64,000 nucleotides of DNA from Nosocomiicoccus ampullae (GTDB lineage: Bacteria; Bacillota; Bacilli; Staphylococcales; Salinicoccaceae), in contig NZ_MBFG01000001.1 in the NCBI RefSeq assembly GCF_001696685.1, forward strand, positions 251,714-315,713. The letters run 5' to 3'. How positions within the stretch are numbered: the first letter of the stretch is position 1; every line of letters starts with the position of its first letter. Shown here in pieces: positions 16,758 to 26,119 of this stretch. A model generated the notes under the pieces. The model was not told the origin of the DNA. It saw only the letters and a list, made by a program, of their open reading frames with translations, and searched no databases. Position numbers and translations under genes: made by a program.

Positions 16758-18101
16758 ATGAGTCATCGTTATTTACCAGTAACAGAAAAAGACAAGCAAG
16801 AGATGCTAGATGTCATTGGCATTAAAGATGTTAATGAACTATTTTCAGATATCCCTGAAGAAGTAAGATTTAAAGGCGATTTAAATATTGAACCAGCTAA
16901 AGATGAACATTCACTAGTGAGAGAAATGACGCAAATTGCTAACAAAAACATTACGTCAGTTACTCACACATCATTTTTAGGTGCAGGTGTATATGATCAT
17001 TATATTCCTTCGGTTGTAGATTCTATTATCTCTAGATCCGAATTCTATACTGCATACACACCATATCAACCTGAAGTTTCTCAAGGTGAATTACAAGCAA
17101 TCTTTGAATTCCAAACGATTATCTCAGAATTAACAGGCTTACCAATTGCAAACTCATCAATGTATGATGGAGCAACTGCATTTGCTGAAGGTGCAACGAT
17201 GGCTGCTGGTGCAACGAGAAAGAAAAAAGTTGTTGTATCAGGTGCAGTTCATCCTCAAACGTTAGAAGTCGTCAAGACTTATGCAAACGCTCAAAATGTA
17301 GAAGTAGTTGTCGCTGATTTAGACGGAACTAAGACTGACTTAAAACATCTTGAAGAATTAGCAGATGAAGACACAGCAGCAGTAATGGTACAATATCCAA
17401 ACTTCTTTGGTTCAATTGAAGATTTAGAAGCAATCGAAAAGATTGCACATAAGCATAAAGGGTTATTCATTGTAAACTCTAACCCACTTGCACTTTCATT
17501 ACTTACACCTCCAGGTGAATTCGGTGCAGATATCGTTACTGGGGACACACAAGTATTCGGTATCCCGTCACAATTCGGTGGACCACACTGTGGATACTTT
17601 GCAGCGACTAAAAAATTAATGAGAAGAATGCCAGGACGCCTTGTCGGACAAACTAAAGATGACGAAGGTAACCGTGGTTTCGTATTAACTTTACAAGCAC
17701 GTGAACAACATATTCGTCGTGAAAAAGCGACTTCAAACATCTGTTCAAACCAAGCGTTAAACGCTCTAGCATCATCAATTGCAATGAGTGCTTTAGGTAA
17801 GTATGGTGCGGTAGAGATGGCAGAAAACAACATCCAAAACGCACATTACGCAAAAGAAGCGTTTAAATCAGCTGGATTTGAAGTATTTGGTGATATGAAC
17901 TTTAACGAGTTTGTCGTTAAGTTAAACAAAGATGTCACTGAAATTAATGATGAGTTATATGAAGACGGATTTATCGGTGGTTATGATTTAGGATTAGACT
18001 TTGAAGCGTTCAAAAATCATATGCTAATCGCTGTTACAGAACTACGTACAAAAGATGAAATTGACGCGTTTGTTGAAAGGTTAGGTGCTTATAATGGCTA
18101 A
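16758..18101 (+). CDS. gcvPA: Glycine dehydrogenase (decarboxylating) subunit 1
   Basis: The N-terminal half of the P protein, which in Firmicutes is split in two. With GcvPB it decarboxylates glycine and passes aminomethyl to the lipoyl arm of the H protein. It has 447 residues with typical stretches such as [23 protein letters not shown] and GGPHCGYFA. The SD AAGGAG lies before the ATG. It ends 8 bases inside gcvPB. No gcvH is seen in the window. Confidence 0.96.
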   Translation: MSHRYLPVTEKDKQEMLDVIGIKDVNELFSDIPEEVRFKGDLNIEPAKDEHSLVREMTQIANKNITSVTHTSFLGAGVYDHYIPSVVDSIISRSEFYTAYTPYQPEVSQGELQAIFEFQTIISELTGLPIANSSMYDGATAFAEGATMAAGATRKKKVVVSGAVHPQTLEVVKTYANAQNVEVVVADLDGTKTDLKHLEELADEDTAAVMVQYPNFFGSIEDLEAIEKIAHKHKGLFIVNSNPLALSLLTPPGEFGADIVTGDTQVFGIPSQFGGPHCGYFAATKKLMRRMPGRLVGQTKDDEGNRGFVLTLQAREQHIRREKATSNICSNQALNALASSIAMSALGKYGAVEMAENNIQNAHYAKEAFKSAGFEVFGDMNFNEFVVKLNKDVTEINDELYEDGFIGGYDLGLDFEAFKNHMLIAVTELRTKDEIDAFVERLGAYNG

Positions 18102-19578
18102 AAAAGGTTCAAGCCCATTAATTTTTGAAAGAAGTATTGAAGATCGTTATGCATATTCGTTACCTAAACTTGAAATCGAGAAAAAAGAACTTTCTAGTTT
18201 ATTAGATGATAAATTTATCCGTAAAGAAAAAGCTGAGTTACCAGAAATTAGTGAACTTGATTTAATTCGTCACTACACTGAACTCTCAAACAAAAACTGG
18301 GGAATCGACTCAGGATTCTATCCATTAGGATCTTGTACGATGAAATACAACCCTAAAATTAACGAACAAGTTGCTCGTCTTGCTGGATTTGCTTATTCAC
18401 ATCCATTACAAAACGAAAAAGCAATCCAAGGATCATTAGAAGTAACTTATCGTTTACAAGAATCATTAAAAGAAATTACTGGGATGGATGAAATCTCATT
18501 ACAATCAGCAGCAGGAGCTCAAGGTGAGTGGACAGCTTTAATTATGATTAAAGCATTCCACGAAGCAAACGGCGACTTCCAAAGAACAGAAGTAATTGTT
18601 CCAGACTCAGCACACGGAACAAACCCAGCTTCAGCAACAGTTGCTGGATTCGATTCAGTTACAGTGAAATCAAACGAAGACGGAACTGTAGATATCGAAG
18701 ACTTAAAACGTGTTGTAAGTGATAAAACTGCAGCAATCATGTTAACTAACCCGAATACTCTTGGTCTATTCGAAAAAGATATTTTAGAAATTAGAGATAT
18801 CGTACACGGTGCGGGTGGTAAGTTATACTATGACGGCGCGAACTTAAACGCGATTATGGCTAAAGTTCGTCCTGGAGACATGGGCTTTGACGCAGTACAC
18901 TTAAACTTACACAAAACATTCACCGGTCCACACGGTGGTGGTGGTCCTGGTTCAGGTCCTATCGGAGTTAAAGCGGACTTAGCGAAATTCTTACCAAAAC
19001 CTCACGTTAAAAAAGAGGGAGATACGTATAAACTCGATAACGATATTCCACAAAGTGTTGGACGCGTAAAACCTTACTTTGGTAACTTTGCGATTTACTT
19101 ACGTGCATACACGTACATCAGAACGATGGGGCCAGAGGGGCTTAAAAAGGTTTCTGAAGATGCAGTGTTAAATGCGAACTACATGATGAGACGTCTTGAA
19201 GGTACTTATCATTTACCATACACACAACACTGTAAACACGAATTTGTTTTAAGCGGTGTGAATCAGAAGAAAGAAGGAGCACGTACTCTAGATATAGCAA
19301 AACGTTTATTAGATTACGGTTATCACCCACCAACAATCTACTTCCCACTTAACGTTGAAGAAGGTTTAATGATCGAGCCTACTGAAACAGAATCGAAAGA
19401 AACGTTAGATGGATTTATCGATGCATTACTAAATATTGATAAAGAAATCAAAGAAGATTTAGACTTAGTATTAGAGGCTCCACATACAACAGTAATCGGA
19501 AGACTTGATGAAACACTTGCAGCACGTCATCCAGTATTACGTTATGAAAAAGAAGATATTATCGAAGATAAAAAATAA
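18094..19578 (+). CDS. gcvPB: Glycine dehydrogenase (decarboxylating) subunit 2
   Basis: The PLP-carrying half of the P protein. It has 494 residues from the ATG at 18094, with TTAGG 8 bp upstream. A GTG nine bases earlier is less likely. The PLP lysine is Lys274 in [19 protein letters not shown], with the Gly-rich loop behind it. [10 protein letters not shown] and [16 protein letters not shown] are also typical. It is last gene of the operon before a strong terminator. Confidence 0.96.
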   Translation: MAKKGSSPLIFERSIEDRYAYSLPKLEIEKKELSSLLDDKFIRKEKAELPEISELDLIRHYTELSNKNWGIDSGFYPLGSCTMKYNPKINEQVARLAGFAYSHPLQNEKAIQGSLEVTYRLQESLKEITGMDEISLQSAAGAQGEWTALIMIKAFHEANGDFQRTEVIVPDSAHGTNPASATVAGFDSVTVKSNEDGTVDIEDLKRVVSDKTAAIMLTNPNTLGLFEKDILEIRDIVHGAGGKLYYDGANLNAIMAKVRPGDMGFDAVHLNLHKTFTGPHGGGGPGSGPIGVKADLAKFLPKPHVKKEGDTYKLDNDIPQSVGRVKPYFGNFAIYLRAYTYIRTMGPEGLKKVSEDAVLNANYMMRRLEGTYHLPYTQHCKHEFVLSGVNQKKEGARTLDIAKRLLDYGYHPPTIYFPLNVEEGLMIEPTETESKETLDGFIDALLNIDKEIKEDLDLVLEAPHTTVIGRLDETLAARHPVLRYEKEDIIEDKK

Positions 19579-19582
19579 TTGA

Positions 19583-19617
19583 AAAAAGCGATTCGAATTT
19601 TTCGAATCGCTTTTTCT
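19583..19617. terminator. Bidirectional terminator after gcvPB
   Basis: The stem AAAAAGCGATTCGAA/TTCGAATCGCTTTTT is shared with the convergent rhodanese-like gene. Confidence 0.93.
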
Positions 19618-20001
19618 TTATTTAGAATTAATTTTACCAGTCCATTTAGCGATACCACTTTTTAATACGTAAATATCTTTATGACCCTGTTTCTTTAAAA
19701 TTCTTGCAGCTCTTAGCGCTGTACGACCATTTTGGTCGTATAAGTGTACAGGTTGGTCTGTACGTAGTGATTTCGCTCTCGTATTAAATGTGCTTAGAGG
19801 GATGTTACGTGCACCTAATATATGTCCGTGCTTATAAGAATCTTTTTCTCGTAAGTCGACGAGTTGGACTTTACGTAAGTTTTGACTAAATTCTTCTTCA
19901 CCTACAATATTAACGCCTCTAACACTTAATACAGCATTAATTATAAATAAAACTATTAAAATAGCTAAAACAATTAATAAAATTATTGTCGTAGTACTCA
20001 C
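19618..20001 (-). CDS. Membrane-anchored rhodanese-like protein (YqhL type), catalytic Cys absent
   Basis: 127 residues from a GTG start at 20001 with AAGGAG 8 bp upstream. A longer open frame from 20025 would contain the SD. One N-terminal membrane helix (about 4-25) is followed by a rhodanese domain. At the active-site loop the sequence is LYDQNGRTALRAA, with Asp where the catalytic Cys would be, so sulfurtransferase activity is doubtful. It sits between the gcv genes and lipM, as yqhL does in Bacillus. The role is unknown. Confidence 0.85.
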   Translation of the reverse strand: MSTTTIILLIVLAILIVLFIINAVLSVRGVNIVGEEEFSQNLRKVQLVDLREKDSYKHGHILGARNIPLSTFNTRAKSLRTDQPVHLYDQNGRTALRAARILKKQGHKDIYVLKSGIAKWTGKINSK

Positions 20002-20083
20002 ACAATCGCTCCTTTTTAGATACAATATATATATTATAGTGTGTTTGTCACATTTTTAAAAGTGTAATCTGGGGGAGAGAAAT

Positions 20084-20899
20084 TTGACAGCAAAATGGAG
20101 TTACATTAAAAGTGGTAAACAAGATGCGTTTTATAACATGGCGCTAGACGAATTACTCATGAAGAAAGTTGAGAAGGGTGAGATTAATCCAGTATTACGT
20201 TTGTATGAGTGGGAAATCCCAACTCTGTCAATCGGTTATTTTCAAAAGATACATAGAGAAATCGATGTTGAAAAAGTAAAAGAGTATGGCTACCAGCTCG
20301 TAAGGCGTAAAACGGGTGGTCGCGGTGTATTACACGATAAAGAACTAACGTACAGTCTCGTGTTACCTGAAAATTACGAAGGAATGCCACATACTGTAAC
20401 AGAAAGTTATAAAGTATTATCGATGGGATTACTAGAAGGGTTTAAAAATTTAGGTTTAGACGCTTATTTTAGTATTCCGGAAAAAACTAAAACAGAAATA
20501 CGTTCGAGCGTATGTTTTGATACACCGAGCTGGTATGAACTTGTCGTTGAAGGAAGAAAAATCGCAGGAAGTGCACAGACAAGAAATGATGGTGTTATTA
20601 TGCAACACGGTTCAATACTTCTAGATGTTGATATTGATCATCTATTTGATATGTTTAAATTTACAAATGAACGTTTTAAACAAAAAATGAAAAGTGATTT
20701 TAAATCAAAGGCTGTTCCGATTAATGATCTAACAGACAAAAATATAACAGTCGATGAATTATACATAGCATTTAAAGACGGATTTGAAAAAGGACTATCA
20801 ATGACAACGACGGAATATATGTTAACAGAAGACGATTTATACCAACTTGACGTCTTAATCGAGAAATACAAATCTGAAGAATGGAATTATAAACGATAA
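20084..20899 (+). CDS. lipM: Octanoyl-[acyl carrier protein]:protein octanoyltransferase LipM
   Basis: Moves octanoate from ACP to the GcvH protein, first step of lipoate assembly. It has 271 residues from a TTG start with GGGGGAGAG upstream. It shows the lipoate ligase/transferase fold: RRKTGGRGVLHDKELTYS, then the acyl-enzyme Cys144 in SSVCFDTPSWYE, which marks LipM rather than a ligase. GRKIAGSAQTR is also present. Its place next to glycine cleavage genes suits its target, the lipoyl H protein. Confidence 0.92.
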   Translation: MTAKWSYIKSGKQDAFYNMALDELLMKKVEKGEINPVLRLYEWEIPTLSIGYFQKIHREIDVEKVKEYGYQLVRRKTGGRGVLHDKELTYSLVLPENYEGMPHTVTESYKVLSMGLLEGFKNLGLDAYFSIPEKTKTEIRSSVCFDTPSWYELVVEGRKIAGSAQTRNDGVIMQHGSILLDVDIDHLFDMFKFTNERFKQKMKSDFKSKAVPINDLTDKNITVDELYIAFKDGFEKGLSMTTTEYMLTEDDLYQLDVLIEKYKSEEWNYKR

Positions 20900-20902
20900 T
20901 AA

Positions 20903-20944
20903 AAAACGTAAGTTTAGAATTAATCTCTAAACTTACGTTTTCTT
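20903..20944. terminator. Terminator of lipM, overlapping the end of the convergent gene
   Basis: The stem AACGTAAGTTTAGA/TCTAAACTTACGTT with a T-rich tail reaches into the last codons of the gene on the - strand. Confidence 0.88.
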
Positions 20945-21141
20945 TTCGTTTTACGGACCGCACGTCTATATTTTCTTTCGTCTTCAGATAAAATGAAGAA
21001 GTAATATATACCATAAAAAATTAAACCAATAATGACTAAAGAAACAGCCATATTAAATATTAAATTAAAAACAGTATCTAAATTAGTGAGAAGACCAATA
21101 ATTGCTATGATAATTACGATATAAAATAATATTTTTTTCAA
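20920..21141 (-). CDS. Small two-helix membrane protein of unknown function
   Basis: 73 residues from a TTG at 21141, with AAAGG 9 bp upstream. An in-frame TTG nine bases earlier abuts that SD. Two membrane helices (about 3-22 and 28-50) are followed by a strongly basic tail (RAVRKTKRKRKF), which would face the cytoplasm or bind nucleic acid or phospholipid. It lies 12 bp after the lipoprotein gene, probably in one transcript. I do not recognise the family. Confidence 0.65.
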   Translation of the reverse strand: MKKILFYIVIIIAIIGLLTNLDTVFNLIFNMAVSLVIIGLIFYGIYYFFILSEDERKYRRAVRKTKRKRKFRD

Positions 21142-21153
21142 TTGAATCAACCT

Positions 21154-21714
21154 TTATAAATATTTATTGAGATCTTTGATTTTATTCAGCTGTTTTTCGA
21201 TATTCTTTTTATCATCTTTACCAATCGCATCGTTTAAAGTGTTAATCTCTTTAAGTAAGTTACTATTAAACACTTCTATTTTATTATGTTGACGACTTAA
21301 CATATCTTGAAGTTTTAATTCATCTACGTCGCTGTTATATGTGTTTATAATCTCTTTTAAATTAGATTCGATATTAGAAACGGTACGTCCGTCAATATCC
21401 TCTTCTTCCTTAAAGTTTTCCGCTTCTATTGAAAGAACATCTAACTCTTTTTTTACACCATTTGCATATACACGGACGACATTTTGATATTTAGAGATGT
21501 TAGTATCTTTCTTATCACGACTAATACGTGAAATTTCTTCTTCTATATTTTTAAAATCATCTTTCAATTTTTGATTTTCAACTTCAACAGAGTGTAGCTT
21601 CTCTTCAAGCTGTTTAACTCTATTAGATTTTTCTTCATATTTTTCATTTAAATTTTCTGGTGAGCAAGCTACTAAACAAAGTGAGATTGCTCCAATATAT
21701 AATGATTTTTTCAT
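21154..21714 (-). CDS. Coiled-coil lipoprotein of unknown function
   Basis: 186 residues. A lipoprotein signal peptide ends in LVAC (Cys17). A long heptad-rich coiled coil follows (about 25-70), then a helical region of charged residues to the end. It should be anchored on the outer face of the membrane. The GAGGG SD lies before the ATG. It is divergent from pepQ. Staphylococci, as I recall, have an uncharacterised gene pair at this place. No function can be given. Confidence 0.75.
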   Translation of the reverse strand: MKKSLYIGAISLCLVACSPENLNEKYEEKSNRVKQLEEKLHSVEVENQKLKDDFKNIEEEISRISRDKKDTNISKYQNVVRVYANGVKKELDVLSIEAENFKEEEDIDGRTVSNIESNLKEIINTYNSDVDELKLQDMLSRQHNKIEVFNSNLLKEINTLNDAIGKDDKKNIEKQLNKIKDLNKYL

Positions 21715-21822
21715 TAGAATCCCTCTCGATACTTTATTATTCTACCATTTCTTTAAAATTATTAAAAAGAAAATGAAAAGTCTTTTAAAATACGGTAAAC
21801 TACGGTTAAGGAGTGATTATGA

Positions 21823-22881
21823 ATGAGCATTATCGAAAAAACAAAAGAGTTACTAAAGAAATATGAAATAGATGCGCTAATCGTATCTAGTACTTACAAC
21901 AGAAGATACGTCTCAGGGTTCACAGGATCAAGTGGCGTAGTAATAGTAACTGATGAAGGACAGTACTTAGTATCTGATTTTAGATATAATGTACAAGGAC
22001 GTGAAGAAGCACCTGATTTTGAATTCGTGTTACAAAAGGGAAGTTTAACGTCGTTTGTCATCGAATTTTTAAAAGAAAAAGGCGTTAAAAAACTCGCATT
22101 TGAAGCAGCCTATACGAATTATAATGAGTACAATACATTAAATGAGCATTTTGAACTCGTACCGATTAACAACGAGTTTGAAACTTTCCGTATGGTTAAA
22201 TCAAATGAAGAAATTGAAAAAATTAAAGTCGCTTGTAAAATCGTCGACGAAGCATATGAACGTATTTTAAAATTTGTAAAAGTCGGTATGACAGAGTTAG
22301 AAGTTAAAGCTGAGCTAGAATATATTATGGCGCAACTCGGTTCAGAAGGTCCGAGCTTCGATACGATAGTAGCGAGTGGTCATAGAGGGGCATTACCTCA
22401 CGCAACACCTTCAGAAAAAGTTATTGAAGATGGAGATCTTGTGACGTTAGACTTCGGTGCAACTTATAAAGGGTATGTTTCAGATATTACACGTACGTTT
22501 GGTGTCGGTAATGTTTCAGACGAACTCAAAAAAGTGTATAATATTGTATTAGAAAGTCAGTTAAAATCTTTAGAAACAATTAAAGCTGGATTTACTGGTA
22601 GCGAGGCAGATAAGGTAGCTAGAGATATTATTGATCAAAATGGATATGGTGAAAACTTTGGTCACTCACTCGGTCACGGAATTGGTCTAGAAGTACATGA
22701 AGGTCCAGGACTCGCAAAAACTGTCGATACAGTGTTAGAAGAAAATATGATTATTACGATCGAGCCAGGTATTTATGTTGAAGGACTTGGTGGCGTTAGA
22801 ATTGAAGATGACGCGCTCGTAACTAAAGATGGACTTCAAAAACTGACACATAGTAGTAAAGAGTTATTCATAATCAAGTAG
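21823..22881 (+). CDS. pepQ: Xaa-Pro dipeptidase/aminopeptidase (M24 family)
   Basis: Cytoplasmic metallopeptidase that removes residues before proline. It has 352 residues: a creatinase-like N-terminal domain (1-125) and a pita-bread catalytic domain. Metal ligands are in LDFGATYKGYVSDITRTF (two Asp), FGHSLGHGIGLEVHE (His), ITIEPGIYVE (Glu) and GGVRIEDD (Glu). The SD AAGGAG lies 8 bp upstream. It is followed 12 bp later by efp, the same pair as yqhT-efp in Bacillus. Substrate choice (X-Pro or longer peptides) cannot be told. Confidence 0.92.
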   Translation: MSIIEKTKELLKKYEIDALIVSSTYNRRYVSGFTGSSGVVIVTDEGQYLVSDFRYNVQGREEAPDFEFVLQKGSLTSFVIEFLKEKGVKKLAFEAAYTNYNEYNTLNEHFELVPINNEFETFRMVKSNEEIEKIKVACKIVDEAYERILKFVKVGMTELEVKAELEYIMAQLGSEGPSFDTIVASGHRGALPHATPSEKVIEDGDLVTLDFGATYKGYVSDITRTFGVGNVSDELKKVYNIVLESQLKSLETIKAGFTGSEADKVARDIIDQNGYGENFGHSLGHGIGLEVHEGPGLAKTVDTVLEENMIITIEPGIYVEGLGGVRIEDDALVTKDGLQKLTHSSKELFIIK

Positions 22882-22893
22882 GAGGATAATTTA

Positions 22894-23451
22894 ATGATTT
22901 CAGTAAACGATTTTAAAACAGGACTTACAATTGAATTTGATAACGGTATTTGGAGAGTTATTGATTTCCAACACGTTAAGCCAGGAAAAGGTGCGGCGTT
23001 TGTACGTTCTAAATTAAGAAACTTACGTACAGGTGCAATTCAAGAAAAGACGTTTAGAGCAGGTGAAAAAGTCGGGACAGCACATATCGATAACAATAAG
23101 ATGCAATTCTTATATAACGATGGTGACGGATATGTGTTCATGGACAATAACACGTTTGAACAAGTAACGATTCCAAAAGAACAATTAGAACATGAAATTA
23201 ATTTCTTAAAAGAAAATATGAACGTGTCTATTATGACGTATGAAGGCGAAACTTTAGGTGTTGAACTACCAAAAACTGTAGAGCTTGAAGTAGTAGAAAC
23301 AGAACCAAGCATTAAAGGGGATACTGTTTCTGGTGCGACAAAAGAAGCGAAACTCGAAACAGGTTTATCTATTCAAGTACCACTATTTGTCAATAATGGT
23401 GACGTACTTGTAGTAAATACTGAAGAAAGTTCATACGTTTCAAGAGCATAA
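22894..23451 (+). CDS. efp: Translation elongation factor P
   Basis: Relieves ribosome stalling at proline runs. It has 185 residues with three beta domains. The tip loop KPGKGAAF carries the Lys near residue 32 that is modified in many bacteria. The C-terminal signature [14 protein letters not shown] is present. Pairing with an X-Pro peptidase gene is conserved. A terminator follows. Confidence 0.97.
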   Translation: MISVNDFKTGLTIEFDNGIWRVIDFQHVKPGKGAAFVRSKLRNLRTGAIQEKTFRAGEKVGTAHIDNNKMQFLYNDGDGYVFMDNNTFEQVTIPKEQLEHEINFLKENMNVSIMTYEGETLGVELPKTVELEVVETEPSIKGDTVSGATKEAKLETGLSIQVPLFVNNGDVLVVNTEESSYVSRA

Positions 23452-23458
23452 TCTTTTT

Positions 23459-23487
23459 AAAAGCAGATATTTTATCTGCTTTTTTTA
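23459..23487 (+). terminator. Terminator of pepQ-efp
   Basis: The stem AAAAGCAGATA/TATCTGCTTTT is followed by T. Confidence 0.92.
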
Positions 23488-23500
23488 ATTACCATTTGAA

Positions 23501-23529
23501 TTGGTCATACCACTAAAGTAAAATACTAT
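23501..23529 (+). promoter_or_regulatory. Promoter of the accB operon
   Basis: TTGGTC, 17 bp, TACTAT. It serves accB-accC-yqhY-nusB-xseA-xseB-ispA. Confidence 0.65.
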
Positions 23530-23554
23530 TATAAACAGTTTAGGAGATTTGATT

Positions 23555-24016
23555 ATGAAATTAGAATATATAGACCAACTCATTGAAAAAATGGAAACAG
23601 CTAATTTAGTTGAACTCACATATAAAGACAAAGAAGTGGATATTAAACTTAAGCGTGAATCAAAAGTGCCACAATATCAAGCGCAACCTGTACAACCAGT
23701 ACAGTCTGTCGAAGCACCTATTCCACCAGCGCCAGTAGCAAGTGTTCCAGAAACTAGCGTTCCTGCTGCTGATACTTCAAACATTCATACGATTAAAGCG
23801 CCGATGGTTGGAACATTTTATAAGAGTCCATCACCTGAAGCAGATCCTTATGTTCAAGTCGGCGATAAGATTGAAAACGATACGATCGTATGTATTTTAG
23901 AAGCGATGAAACTATTCAACGAAATTGAAGCAGAAGTTTCCGGTGAAATTGTAGAGATTTTAGTTGAAGATGGAGAAATGGTTGAATATAACCAACCATT
24001 ATTCAAAGTTAAATGA
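23555..24016 (+). CDS. accB: Acetyl-CoA carboxylase biotin carboxyl carrier protein
   Basis: Carries biotin between the two half-reactions of acetyl-CoA carboxylase in fatty acid synthesis. It has 153 residues from the ATG at 23555, with TAGGAG upstream. There is an N-terminal helical part, a Pro/Val/Ala-rich linker (about 45-75), and a C-terminal biotinyl domain with Lys119 in EAMKLFNE. It overlaps accC by 4 bases. Confidence 0.96.
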   Translation: MKLEYIDQLIEKMETANLVELTYKDKEVDIKLKRESKVPQYQAQPVQPVQSVEAPIPPAPVASVPETSVPAADTSNIHTIKAPMVGTFYKSPSPEADPYVQVGDKIENDTIVCILEAMKLFNEIEAEVSGEIVEILVEDGEMVEYNQPLFKVK

Positions 24017-25365
24017 TAAAAAAAGTATTAATCGCAAACCGAGGAGAAATTGCAGTACGTATTATTCGTGCGTGTCATGAACTCGGTATTGAAACAGTGA
24101 GCGTATACTCAGAAGCGGATAAAGATAGCTTACACCGGAAACTCGCAACTGAGTCGTATTGTATCGGCCCTAAATTATCTAAAGACAGTTACTTAGATAT
24201 GATTAGTATCATAACAATCGCTCAAAATACAAACTGTGATGCAATCCATCCAGGGTATGGCTTTTTAGCTGAAAACGTCGATTTCGCAGAGATGTGTGAT
24301 GCGAGTAATTTAATCTTTATCGGTCCACATTATAAAACAATCGCTTTAATGGGTGTTAAGGACGTTGCAAAGGATACGATGCAAAAAGCAAATGTCCCGA
24401 CAGTTCCAGGATCTGATGGTGTTGTAAAATCACTAGACGATGCAAAGAAAATTTCAGAAGAAATCGGATATCCTGTCATTATTAAAGCAAGCTACGGTGG
24501 TGGCGGTAAAGGTATTCGAGTTGCACGTAACGAGAAAGAGTTAATTCAAAACTACAAGTTAACTGAACAAGAAGCCGAAAGTGCGTTTGGGAACAAAGAT
24601 TTATATATCGAAAAATATATTAGCAATTTTAGACATATTGAAATCCAAGTACTTGGTGATTATCACGGAAATGTCGTTCATCTTGGAGAAAGAGATTGTA
24701 CTGTTCAACGCCGTATGCAAAAGTTAGTTGAAGAAGCTAAAAGTCCAATTATTTCTGAAGAAGTTCGAGAAGAAATGGGGCAAGCAGCAGTTCGTGCAGC
24801 GAAATTTATCGACTATGTCAACGCAGGGACGATTGAATTTATATATGATCTCGATGAAGAAACGTATTACTTTATGGAAATGAATACGAGAATTCAAGTC
24901 GAACATCCTGTTACAGAAATGATTACAGGGATAGATTTAGTTAAAATGCAAATAAAAATTGCAATGAGAGAAGAAATACCATTTACTCAAGAAGACATTG
25001 AGTTTAATGGACATGCGTTTGAATTCAGAATTAACGCAGAAAATCCTTATAAGAACTTTATGCCTTCTGCTGGTAAAATTACGAAGTTTAAAGAACCAGG
25101 TGGATTCGGTGTACGTTTAGAAACAGCTTGTTATCAAGGATATACAATTCCACCATATTACGATTCGATGATTGCAAAACTTATCGTATATGGAAAAGAC
25201 AGAGACGACGCATTACAGATTGCACGTCGCGCGTTAGATGAATTCATCGTTGAAGGTATTAATACGACGATACCATTCCATCAAAAAATTATTAATAATG
25301 AAGCGTTTATTAATAACGATTATAATACGAATATGCTAGAAAACCATGATATAATGAGTGAATGA
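24013..25365 (+). CDS. accC: Acetyl-CoA carboxylase biotin carboxylase subunit
   Basis: ATP-dependent carboxylation of the biotin on AccB. It has 450 residues with ATP-grasp architecture: KVLIANRGEIAVRIIRAC at the N-terminus, the Gly-rich loop KASYGGGGKGIR, HLGERDCTVQRRMQKL, and MEMNTRIQVEHPVTE with the catalytic Glu and Arg. The start overlaps accB. The carboxyltransferase genes accDA are not in the window. Confidence 0.97.
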   Translation: MIKKVLIANRGEIAVRIIRACHELGIETVSVYSEADKDSLHRKLATESYCIGPKLSKDSYLDMISIITIAQNTNCDAIHPGYGFLAENVDFAEMCDASNLIFIGPHYKTIALMGVKDVAKDTMQKANVPTVPGSDGVVKSLDDAKKISEEIGYPVIIKASYGGGGKGIRVARNEKELIQNYKLTEQEAESAFGNKDLYIEKYISNFRHIEIQVLGDYHGNVVHLGERDCTVQRRMQKLVEEAKSPIISEEVREEMGQAAVRAAKFIDYVNAGTIEFIYDLDEETYYFMEMNTRIQVEHPVTEMITGIDLVKMQIKIAMREEIPFTQEDIEFNGHAFEFRINAENPYKNFMPSAGKITKFKEPGGFGVRLETACYQGYTIPPYYDSMIAKLIVYGKDRDDALQIARRALDEFIVEGINTTIPFHQKIINNEAFINNDYNTNMLENHDIMSE

Positions 25366-25375
25366 GGTGATTATA

Positions 25376-25732
25376 GTGGAAGTATTAGGACACGATGAAT
25401 CCATTGGTAAAATTAAGATTTCAACAGAAGTACTTGAAGTTATTTCAAGTATCGCTGTTTTAGAAACAAAGGGTGTTTCATCTTTACAAAATAACTTAGC
25501 GAGTGGAACAATTGAAAAAATTGGTAAGAAATATCGCGGCAAAGGTATCCGTGTAGATGAGTCAAACGGATATTTAAAAATTTCTGCGTACGTCAATCTA
25601 TCTGACGGTAAAAATGTGCATAAGATTGCAGAAAATATCCAAGAGAATATTAAACAATCTATCTCAACGATGCTCGATATTAATGTAATTGATGAAATTA
25701 ATGTTCACATCGTAAATATTGCGAAGTATTAG
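25376..25732 (+). CDS. Asp23/Gls24 family envelope stress protein (YqhY/AmaP-partner type)
   Basis: 118 residues from a GTG at 25376, with GAGGTGAT ending 5 bp upstream. An earlier in-frame GTG overlaps the end of accC. It has the typical Asp23 core: IKISTEVLEVISSIAVLETKG, then LKISAYVNLSDGKNVHKIAENIQENIKQSI. In Bacillus YqhY lies in the same acc operon and has been tied to acetyl-CoA carboxylase control. The sequence alone does not show a mechanism. Confidence 0.9.
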   Translation: MEVLGHDESIGKIKISTEVLEVISSIAVLETKGVSSLQNNLASGTIEKIGKKYRGKGIRVDESNGYLKISAYVNLSDGKNVHKIAENIQENIKQSISTMLDINVIDEINVHIVNIAKY

Positions 25733-25740
25733 GTGTTTTT

Positions 25741-26115
25741 ATGAATAGACATGAACAAAGAATTAAAGCATTTCAAATACTGTTTCAAATCGATAATGAC
25801 GCAGTGTCATTAAAAGATGTGAAATTTAAAGAAATGTATAGTAAATATGATTATATTAAGCAATTAGTCGACTATTATATTGAACATCAAAATGATATTG
25901 ATGATAAAATTGGTAGTTTACTAAAAAACTATACGTTAGATCGTATTAGTAAAGTCGACAGAAATGTCTTACGTGTATCTGTAACAGAGATTATTTCTAC
26001 AGATATACCGAAAAAAGTGATTATTAACGAAGCTGTAAAAATCACAAAAGTCTATAGTGACGTAAACAGTTTTAAATTCGTAAACGGTGTGTTAAAAAAC
26101 TTTAAAAACGAGTGA
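25741..26115 (+). CDS. nusB: Transcription antitermination protein NusB
   Basis: An RNA-binding factor acting with NusE/S10 in rRNA antitermination. It has 124 residues, all helical, with the N-terminal RHEQRIKAFQILFQ and the C-terminal VIINEAVKITKVYS and FVNGVLKN typical of NusB. In Bacillus folD lies between nusB and xseA; here xseA follows directly after 4 bp. Confidence 0.94.
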   Translation: MNRHEQRIKAFQILFQIDNDAVSLKDVKFKEMYSKYDYIKQLVDYYIEHQNDIDDKIGSLLKNYTLDRISKVDRNVLRVSVTEIISTDIPKKVIINEAVKITKVYSDVNSFKFVNGVLKNFKNE

Positions 26116-26119
26116 TATT

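Noticed and set aside
17291..17833. 180-codon open frame opposite gcvPA
   Set aside because: It is antisense to a well-conserved gene, without an SD or recognisable domain; a by-product of codon use.
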